Source of the DNA: Limisphaerales bacterium
Lineage (GTDB): Bacteria; Verrucomicrobiota; Verrucomicrobiia; Limisphaerales; UBA11358
NCBI GenBank assembly: GCA_003134375.1
Contig: PLAY01000037.1
Coordinates: 1-45,927, forward strand
Reading direction: 5' to 3'
DNA: 45,927 bases
The translations under genes were made by a program, and so were the position numbers. Positions within the stretch are counted from its first letter, which is position 1, and each line of letters opens with the position of its first letter. This document shows positions 34,024 to 39,798 of this stretch, piece after piece. The notes under the pieces were generated by a model. The model did no database searches. It worked only from the letters and a program-made list of their open reading frames with translations, and was not told where the DNA came from.

Positions 34024-34034
34024 CTTTGTCGGAT
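34024..34034 (+). promoter_or_regulatory. Shared upstream motif of sigma genes 2 and 3 (copy 2)
   Basis: TTTGTCGGATT is identical to 32296-32306 and lies 21 bases before the sigma 3 start. A TTATTT hexamer lies 17 bases after TTGTCG, which fits a -35/-10 pair here. Confidence 0.4.
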
Positions 34035-34055
34035 TTGCCGCGACCCGGTTATTTA

Positions 34056-35786
34056 ATGGGTGAGATGCAGCCAAAGTCCGATGCCCAGCTCCTGCGCGAA
34101 TATGCCGAATCCGGCAGTGAATCCGCGTTCACCGAACTCGTCGCCCGGCATACGGACCTCGTCTATTCCGCCGCGTTGCGCCAGGTGCCGTCGTCCGATC
34201 TGGCGTGCGACATCGCCCAAAACGTCTTCACCAGCCTCGCGCGCGGCGCGCGGACGCTGGCCGGAAAATTGAATCAGGACGCTTCACTGGTCGGCTGGTT
34301 GTGTCGTTGCACGCGCAACCTCGCCCTCAATCTTCGGCGCGACGATTTCCGCCGGCAATCGCGCGAAAGGCAAGCCATGGAAAATCTTCACCCGACTTCT
34401 GAAACCGCGCTGGATTGGGACCGCCTGCATCCCTTTCTGGACGAAGCCATCTCCGGATTGAATAAAGCGGATCACGATGCGCTGGTGTTGCGGTTTTTCA
34501 AGAACTTGGACCTGCGCTCCGTGGGACTCGCGTTGGGCGTGAGTGATGACACGGCGCAAAAGCGGGTTGCTCGCGCCCTGGAAAAACTGCGCGACCATCT
34601 GGCGCATCACGGCATCACCACGACCGGGGCCGCACTGGCAATGGCCATCTCCGCCAATGCCGTCCAAGCCGCGCCGATTGGATTGGCGGCCACCATTTCC
34701 GCTGCCGCGGTTCTGGCTGGAACAACCATGGCCGCCACCGCAACTGCCACCGCCATCAAAACCATCGTTATGACCACACTGCAAAAAACTCTCATCACCG
34801 CCACGCTCGCCGTTGTCGCCGGGGCAGGAATCTTTGAAGCCCACCAGGCTTCAACCCTGCGAAGCCAGGTTCAAACGCTCCAGCAACAGCAAACGCCGTT
34901 GGCCGAACAATTGGCGAAACTCCAGGCCGAAAACAAGCAGCTTTCAAATCTTGTTGCTCAAGCAAAAGATCAAAAATTGCTCTCACAAGCGCAACTCAAT
35001 GAACTCTTGAAGCTTCGCGGTCAAACCGGACAAACACGAACAGCTTTGCAGGAGTTGGCGAAGTTGAAAAGCAGTGTCGCCCAGCAAAGCGGGACAATAC
35101 CGGCCTATCTTACCAATGCCATGGCGCAAGGAGTATCCATGTCTGAAAAATTCAAAAAAAAGGCGGCCCTCGCCAAACTCGACCGCATGAAGGAAAAACT
35201 CCACCTGACAGATGACCAAGCGCAGGCCATCAGCGACATCATGATCAAAAACATCGAGAATAGTTCTCAACAGGTATTAAATGCCATGCAGGGTAAACAA
35301 CAAATGCCACCACCGGATCAAGCGACTTCCAGTGGCTCGCAAAATGAAGAGGTTGCAATCAAGGCGCTGCTCACACCCGACCAACTGGCGACCTATCCAG
35401 ACTTCAAACAGGCTGAAACCATTACGTCTGCCGAAAACAGTGCCCAGTCGGAGTTGACAATGTTGTCTGGTGAAATGGATCTTTCACAGGAACAGCAGGA
35501 CAAAGTCCATTCCGCACTTTATCAACTGGATTTGAACCAAGCATCAGCCCCTCAAAACCAGGAGGCTATTGCCCAGGCTCGCGCCAGTGGCAATTATGCG
35601 GATTTCGTAAATTTGCTGATTGAGACGCAGAAGCAAACCTTGGAAAACAAATTGAAAGCCCTTGATGGCATCCTCACACCGGAGCAGTTAAAAACCTATG
35701 AACAAAAGCAGTTGGACATGATTGATATGCAAACCAGCGCCATGAAGATGTTTCTTCCCCAAACAACCAATGGAGCCGCACAATAG
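34056..35786 (+). CDS. ECF sigma factor fused to a Spy/CpxP-like LTxxQ tail (sigma 3)
   Basis: 576 residues from ATG 34056 (or ATG 34065); upstream TTG codons lie in the promoter-like motif. Sigma core about 1-185 (ESAFTELVARHTDLVYSAAL, CDIAQNVFTSLARGARTL, KADHDALVLRFFKNLDLR). Hydrophobic segments and coiled coil follow as in sigma 2 (TLQKTLITATLAVVAGAGIF; STLRSQVQT). The last about 200 residues contain four LTxxQ-type motifs in helical context: LTDDQAQAISDIM, LTPDQLATY, LSQEQQDKVHSAL and LTPEQLKTYEQ. LTxxQ pairs define the Spy/CpxP periplasmic chaperone family, so the tail looks like two tandem Spy-like units. This suggests a sigma factor that senses envelope protein damage directly. It is flanked on both sides by purD 3'-end copies. 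Confidence 0.88.
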   Translation: MGEMQPKSDAQLLREYAESGSESAFTELVARHTDLVYSAALRQVPSSDLACDIAQNVFTSLARGARTLAGKLNQDASLVGWLCRCTRNLALNLRRDDFRRQSRERQAMENLHPTSETALDWDRLHPFLDEAISGLNKADHDALVLRFFKNLDLRSVGLALGVSDDTAQKRVARALEKLRDHLAHHGITTTGAALAMAISANAVQAAPIGLAATISAAAVLAGTTMAATATATAIKTIVMTTLQKTLITATLAVVAGAGIFEAHQASTLRSQVQTLQQQQTPLAEQLAKLQAENKQLSNLVAQAKDQKLLSQAQLNELLKLRGQTGQTRTALQELAKLKSSVAQQSGTIPAYLTNAMAQGVSMSEKFKKKAALAKLDRMKEKLHLTDDQAQAISDIMIKNIENSSQQVLNAMQGKQQMPPPDQATSSGSQNEEVAIKALLTPDQLATYPDFKQAETITSAENSAQSELTMLSGEMDLSQEQQDKVHSALYQLDLNQASAPQNQEAIAQARASGNYADFVNLLIETQKQTLENKLKALDGILTPEQLKTYEQKQLDMIDMQTSAMKMFLPQTTNGAAQ

Positions 35787-35870
35787 TCACCTCTAACAAC
35801 CCGTAAAAAACGTCTTATTTGGGGCAGGAGCCGGGGTAACGGGGATAAATTTCCTTGGAAACAAAGATTG

Positions 35871-35898
35871 ATTTGGAGACTCCTCACGTCGTCTCCTA
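35871..35898. repeat. Half element of the CGACGTGAGG family
   Basis: TTTGGAGACTCCTCACGTCG and the following CTCCTAC match the right arm and adjoining loop of the element at 6163-6240 (TTGGAGACTCCTTACGTCGTC). The preceding AAATTTCCTTGG also matches CAAATTCCCTTGG there. The opposite arm is missing, so this is a truncated copy. Confidence 0.75.
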
Positions 35899-35903
35899 CT
35901 TTT

Positions 35904-35982
35904 CTAAATGGTGTTCCCGAATTTTTTGCGCCTTCGCCGCAATGTCGCGGCAAATCGGCGCGCCGGCAAAATGGATTTTTCC
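35904..35982 (-). pseudogene. Diverged copy of the purD 3' end (p3)
   Basis: The minus strand encodes GKIHFAGAPICRDIAAKAQK and a few more residues to a TAG at 35904-35906. It starts about 12 bases past the stop of the acyl-CoA synthetase gene. The match to the purD end (VEKVHFDGAHFRRDIAAKAM) is 13 of about 19 residues by eye. Confidence 0.88.
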
Positions 35983-35993
35983 ATCCGGGCTGG

Positions 35994-37616
35994 TCAACCC
36001 CGGGATTTGGCCACCGGGCGGTTCCGCAATTCCACCCGCCGGGTTTTGCCGCTGATGGTTTGGGGCAATTCCTTCACGAATTCGATTTCACGCGGATATT
36101 TGTACGGCGCGGCGGTTTGCTTGCAGTGCTGCTGGAGCGTGCGCTTCAAATCATCACCGGCCACGGCTTCCGGACGCGGGATTACGAACGCCTTCACAAT
36201 CTGCCCTCGCACTTCATCCGGCTTGCCCACCACCGCCGCGTCCAGAACGGCCGGATGTTCGAGCAATACACTTTCGACTTCAAACGGCCCGATGCGGTAG
36301 CCCGAACTCTTGATGACATCGTCCTTGCGACCGACAAAATAAAAATATCCGTCGGCATCCCGCACGGCGCGGTCGCCGGTGAGATACCAATCGCCGCGGA
36401 GCTGCTTCGCCATCTCGCCCGGGTTCAGCCAGTATTCATGGAACAATCCAACCGGCCGGTGCGGTTTCACGCGCACGGCAATTTCCCCTTCCTGTCCGGC
36501 GGACACTTCGTTCAAATCATCGTCGAGCAGTGCCACGGTGAATCCGGGCATGGGTTTGCCCATCGAACCGGGTCGCACTTCGTGGCCGAGGGAGCGGAAG
36601 TTGCCGATCAACGCCACGGTTTCCGTCTGGCCGTAAGCCTCGTAAAGCGTCAAGCCGGTGGCGTCCCGCCAGAGCTTGAACACTTCGGGATTCAGCGGCT
36701 CTCCCGCGGTGACGCAATGACGCAGCTTGGGAAATTTCCAGCGGGAAAGGTCCTGCCGCACAATCAAGCGCAATGCCGTCGGCGGTGCGCACCAGGTGTT
36801 GATCGGGAAATGCGCGAGGGTGTCGAGCGTCTGAGCGGAATCAAATTTGCCGCGAACGTCCAATGCGAACACGCAGGCACCCATCTGCCATGGGCCGTAG
36901 AAACTCGACCACGCGGCCTTGCCCCATCCCAGATCGGAAATGTTCCAGTGCATCTCGCCGGGTTTGCAATCGAGCCACAACCCGCCCGTGAGCCGGTGGC
37001 CGAGGCCGTAACTTACCTGTGTGTGCAAAACCATTTTCGGATCGCCGGCCGTGGCGCTGGTAAAATAAATGATGCCCGGGTCGTCGCTGCGGGTGGGTTC
37101 GGCTTGAAATCTCATGTCCGCCGCCCGCAGTTGGGCATCGAAATCAATCCAGCCCGACGGCGCTTCACCAACCGCCAGACGCACCCCGTCGAATCCGCCC
37201 AGCTTCGCAACGCCGTCCGCATTGGCAATCACCGCGCTGATTTTTGCGGCTTGAATCCGATAAGCCACATCGCGCGGCGTGAGCAGCAGGGTGCCGGGCA
37301 CCGGCACCGCGCCCAGCCGGATGAGGCCCAGCATGGCGATCCACCATTGCGGCACGCGCGGCATCATGATGAGCACACGGTCGCCGCGCTGCACCCCGGC
37401 CGAGTGGAAGACATTGGCGGCCCGGGCGCTCAGCCCGGAGAGTTGTTGAAACGTGAACTTCTGTTCCGCGCCCGTTGCCGCATTCACACACCACAATCCC
37501 CAGACATCCGGCTGAACTTTCGCCCAGCGGTCAATGACATCGGTGGTGAAATTAAAGTATTCAGGGACCTTCAATTCCCAGGAAGATTCCGGACGGGTTT
37601 GGATGCGTACAGCCAC
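35994..37616 (-). CDS. AMP-forming acyl-CoA synthetase (ACSM-like)
   Basis: 540 residues. Adenylate-forming enzyme that activates a carboxylic acid to its acyl-AMP and then acyl-CoA. Core motifs: GIIYFTSATAGDPKMVLH (ATP loop, normally T-S-G-T-T-G-x-P-K, here T-S-A-T-A-G-D-P-K), YEAYGQTET, DWYLTGDRAVRDADGYFYFVGR, KSSGYRIGPFEVE and the C-terminal catalytic Lys in PQTISGKTRRVELR. The N-terminus (WELKVPEYFNFTTDVIDRWA) resembles medium-chain (ACSM) and related enzymes. The substrate cannot be fixed. The gene stands alone on the minus strand between sigma 3 and vapBC, and is flanked at both ends by purD 3'-end copies, so it seems to be part of the accessory array. Metabolic context nearby is lacking. 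Confidence 0.88.
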   Translation of the reverse strand: MAVRIQTRPESSWELKVPEYFNFTTDVIDRWAKVQPDVWGLWCVNAATGAEQKFTFQQLSGLSARAANVFHSAGVQRGDRVLIMMPRVPQWWIAMLGLIRLGAVPVPGTLLLTPRDVAYRIQAAKISAVIANADGVAKLGGFDGVRLAVGEAPSGWIDFDAQLRAADMRFQAEPTRSDDPGIIYFTSATAGDPKMVLHTQVSYGLGHRLTGGLWLDCKPGEMHWNISDLGWGKAAWSSFYGPWQMGACVFALDVRGKFDSAQTLDTLAHFPINTWCAPPTALRLIVRQDLSRWKFPKLRHCVTAGEPLNPEVFKLWRDATGLTLYEAYGQTETVALIGNFRSLGHEVRPGSMGKPMPGFTVALLDDDLNEVSAGQEGEIAVRVKPHRPVGLFHEYWLNPGEMAKQLRGDWYLTGDRAVRDADGYFYFVGRKDDVIKSSGYRIGPFEVESVLLEHPAVLDAAVVGKPDEVRGQIVKAFVIPRPEAVAGDDLKRTLQQHCKQTAAPYKYPREIEFVKELPQTISGKTRRVELRNRPVAKSRG

Positions 37617-37627
37617 GAGATTGCCGG

Positions 37628-37701
37628 TCAGTGTAAGGCTTTCGTTACGATACCGCGACGAAAATGTGCGTCATTGAAATGGATTGTCCCCACCGCGGCG
37701 C
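37628..37701 (-). pseudogene. Diverged copy of the purD 3' end (p2)
   Basis: The minus strand encodes AAVGTIHFNDAHFRRGIVTKA ending with LH and TGA, against AAVEKVHFDGAHFRRDIAAKA in purD. Many codon differences are synonymous (TTC/TTT, CGC/CGT, ATT/ATC, AAG/AAA). It lies between the acyl-CoA synthetase start and vapB. Confidence 0.88.
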
Positions 37702-37743
37702 AGGGACTTGACGGACCGGCCTGCCTGTCTTAATCTGTCTTAC

Positions 37744-37962
37744 ATGAGAGCAACCTTGACCATCAGCCTGCCAACGATGCTGCGCCGCAATGTTTCCCGC
37801 GCCGCCAGGTCCAGGCACATGAGCGAGAGCGAATTTGTCCGCAATGCCGTTCAGCGCCAGCTTTGGATGGAAGCCTTTGAGGAAACGCGCCGCAAGGCTG
37901 TCCCGCGCGCGCGCGCCGCCGGCATTTACTCTGATGAGGACGTGTTCAAGCTCATCTCGTGA
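37744..37962 (+). CDS. Ribbon-helix-helix antitoxin (VapB-like)
   Basis: 72 residues from ATG 37744; the frame opens upstream in purD-derived sequence, but MRATLTISLPTMLRRNV is the typical RHH start. The first strand RATLTISLP binds DNA as a dimer and the helix RSRHMSESEFVRNAVQRQL completes the RHH fold. The C-terminal part (EAFEETRRKAVPRARAAGIYSDEDVFKLI) would block the PIN toxin. It overlaps the toxin start by four bases (GTGA). Expected to autorepress the pair. Confidence 0.88.
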   Translation: MRATLTISLPTMLRRNVSRAARSRHMSESEFVRNAVQRQLWMEAFEETRRKAVPRARAAGIYSDEDVFKLIS

Positions 37963-38360
37963 AAGTCGTCGTTGACACAAACGTCATCGTCGCAGGTTTG
38001 GTGGCGGAAGGCCTCTGCCGGGACATCATCAAACGCCGCCTGCCCGCCTGCGAACGAGTCACTTCGCAACCGCTGCTTGATGAATTAACGGCAAAAATGC
38101 GGGAGAAGTTCGGACTCGAACCGGAGGAATTGCCGCTGCTGAAACTATACGAGGAGACGGCGACGGTAATAAAACCGAAACCGCTTTCGAAGCCTGTCTG
38201 CCGCGATCGGGACGACGATGAGGTGCTGGCAACCGCCCTTGCCGGCAAAGCTGGAATCATTCTCACCGGCGACAAGGACTTGCTGATGTTGAAAGAATTT
38301 CAAGGAATCAAAATTCTCTCGCCACGCCAGTTTGTGGAGTGGATGGACCAGCAGAAGTGA
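37959..38360 (+). CDS. PIN-domain toxin (VapC-like)
   Basis: 133 residues, GTG start overlapping the antitoxin stop. PIN-domain acidic residues are visible: MKVVVDTNVIVAGL (first Asp), TSQPLLDELTAKM (Glu), CRDRDDDEVLATALAGKAGIILTGDKDLLML (Asp cluster and second D). This matches the COG1569-type 'D-x-N-V ... D-x-x-D-x-x-x-L-x-x-A ... L-x-T-G-D-x-D-L' pattern of VapC-like RNases. Its last 53 bases overlap the 3' end of purD on the other strand, an unusual convergent overlap. Confidence 0.92.
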   Translation: MKVVVDTNVIVAGLVAEGLCRDIIKRRLPACERVTSQPLLDELTAKMREKFGLEPEELPLLKLYEETATVIKPKPLSKPVCRDRDDDEVLATALAGKAGIILTGDKDLLMLKEFQGIKILSPRQFVEWMDQQK

Positions 38361-39654
38361 TTCGCCACATCGCCTTCGCCGCAATGTCCCGGCGGAAATG
38401 TGCGCCGTCGAAATGGACTTTTTCCACTGCGGCGTAGGCGACAGCTTGCGCGCTCTTCAAATCCTTGCCCAACGCCGTCACGCCCAGAACGCGTCCGCCG
38501 TTGGTGACGATTTGGCCATCCTTCAACGCCGTGCCGGCGTGAAAAACTTTTGTGTTCGGCAACGCGTTCGCAGCGTCCAGGCCAAGGATGGGCTTGCCTT
38601 TGGCATAACTGCCGGGATACCCGCCGCTGGCCATCACCACGCACACGGAAGCCTCCGCTTTCCACTTCAATTCGATTTTGTCGAGCGTGCCATTCACGCT
38701 TGCGTCGAGCAGTTCCACCAGGTCGTTTTCCAGCCGGGTCAGGTAAACCTGCGTTTCCGGGTCGCCGAACCGCGCGTTGAATTCCAAAACCTTCGGGCCT
38801 GACTTCGTGAGCATGATGCCGGGGTAAAGAATGCCGCGGAAATCAATCCTTTCCGTTGCGCAGCCGCGCATGAAAGGCTCAAAAATTTTCCGGCCGGTAT
38901 CGGCGAGTTGCGCATCCGTCAGAAATGGCGTGGGCGAATAGGTGCCCATGCCGCCCGTGTTCAAACCTTTGTCGCCGTCGAGCGCGCGTTTGTGATCCTG
39001 CGATGTCGGGAAAAGTTTCGCCGTCTTGCCGTCGCAAATCGCGTGGAGCGAAATTTCCATGCCTTCCAGATATTCCTGGATGACAATGTTGGCGCCCGCC
39101 GTGCCGAAAGCCTTGCTGACGAGGATTTCGTCAATTGCTTTGTTCGCTTCCGCCGCGCTGGTGCAAATCAAAACGCCTTTGCCAAGAGCCAGGCCGTCGG
39201 CTTTGACGGCACACTTGCCATCCAGCGACGCCGCGAATTTTTTCGCTTGGGCTGCATCCGAAAATGTCCCGGCCTTTGCCGTCGGAATGCCGTATTTCTC
39301 CATGAAGTGTTGCGAGAAAACCTTGGACGACTCGAATTGCGCGGCTTTCCGGTTCGGCCCCCAGATGCGCAAATCATTTTTCTGGAACAAATCCACTATG
39401 CCCAGCGCCAGCGGGTTGTCCGGCCCGACGACTGTGAGTTCGACCTTTTTTTCCTGCGCGAACGCGAGCAGCTTTGGCAAATCCTCGGCACCAAGGTTCA
39501 CACATTCGACCGGCGCGGAATTTTTCGCCAGCCGTTCCTGCGCGATGCCGGCGTTGCCCGGCGCGCACCATAGTTGCGTGACGTGCGGCGACTGCGCCAG
39601 TTTCCACACCAGCGCGTGTTCGCGTCCGCCCGAACCGATGACGAGAAGTTTCAT
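38308..39654 (-). CDS. purD: Phosphoribosylamine-glycine ligase PurD
   Basis: 448 residues. Second step of purine synthesis: phosphoribosylamine + glycine + ATP to GAR. Family marks: MKLLVIGSGGREHALVWKLAQS, the GPNRKAAQFESSKVFSQHFMEKYGIPTA region of the ATP-grasp fold, VKADGLALGKGVLIC, DHKRALDGDKGLNTGGMGTYSP, and the C-terminus VHFDGAHFRRDIAAKAM. PurD normally ends at or within a few residues of this C-terminal motif. Here 19 extra residues (WRITSAGPSTPQTGVAREF) are read from the antisense of vapC before the stop, consistent with loss of the native stop when vapBC arrived. Its 3' end is the model for copies p2-p5. It diverges from the GH2 gene. Confidence 0.97.
   Translation of the reverse strand: MKLLVIGSGGREHALVWKLAQSPHVTQLWCAPGNAGIAQERLAKNSAPVECVNLGAEDLPKLLAFAQEKKVELTVVGPDNPLALGIVDLFQKNDLRIWGPNRKAAQFESSKVFSQHFMEKYGIPTAKAGTFSDAAQAKKFAASLDGKCAVKADGLALGKGVLICTSAAEANKAIDEILVSKAFGTAGANIVIQEYLEGMEISLHAICDGKTAKLFPTSQDHKRALDGDKGLNTGGMGTYSPTPFLTDAQLADTGRKIFEPFMRGCATERIDFRGILYPGIMLTKSGPKVLEFNARFGDPETQVYLTRLENDLVELLDASVNGTLDKIELKWKAEASVCVVMASGGYPGSYAKGKPILGLDAANALPNTKVFHAGTALKDGQIVTNGGRVLGVTALGKDLKSAQAVAYAAVEKVHFDGAHFRRDIAAKAMWRITSAGPSTPQTGVAREF
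38368..38435 (-). repeat. Functional purD 3' end, reference copy of the repeat (p1)
   Basis: Inside purD, this stretch encodes the conserved C-terminal block VEKVHFDGAHFRRDIAAKAM. Related sequences at 37628-37701, 35904-35982, 33958-34020 and weakly 32225-32275 are in the same orientation and separate successive accessory genes. Confidence 0.85.
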
Positions 39655-39798
39655 TAAAAAGTTGCCGGCAGATTACGCGGCCCGCCGCGTCGAAGCAATG
39701 CGAAGACGGGATGGCGTGGAGTCAAGATGCGCACTTTCAAAATGGGATCGCCTTTATCAACTTGCCCTGTTTGGTTTCGTTCATTATTGTTTGCGGCC

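Larger units (their letters stand above)
35787..35993. other. Intergenic scar between sigma 3 and acyl-CoA synthetase
   Basis: This convergent gap holds, in order, an arm of the CGACGTGAGG repeat family (from 35871) and purD copy p3 (35904-35982). No gene is seen. Confidence 0.7.

Noticed and set aside
33958..38435. purD-like segments as plain REP elements that happen to resemble purD
   Set aside because: The segments do contain a GCCGC-GCGGC inverted word, but they also keep the purD reading frame, residues beyond the palindrome (AAV, HF, AHFRR) and a stop codon in three of four, which a REP origin would not explain.
26600..39700. Classical integron or genomic island with integrase
   Set aside because: No tyrosine or serine recombinase, IS element or attI/attC consensus was found in the window; the cassette-like arrangement is reported only as a structural pattern.
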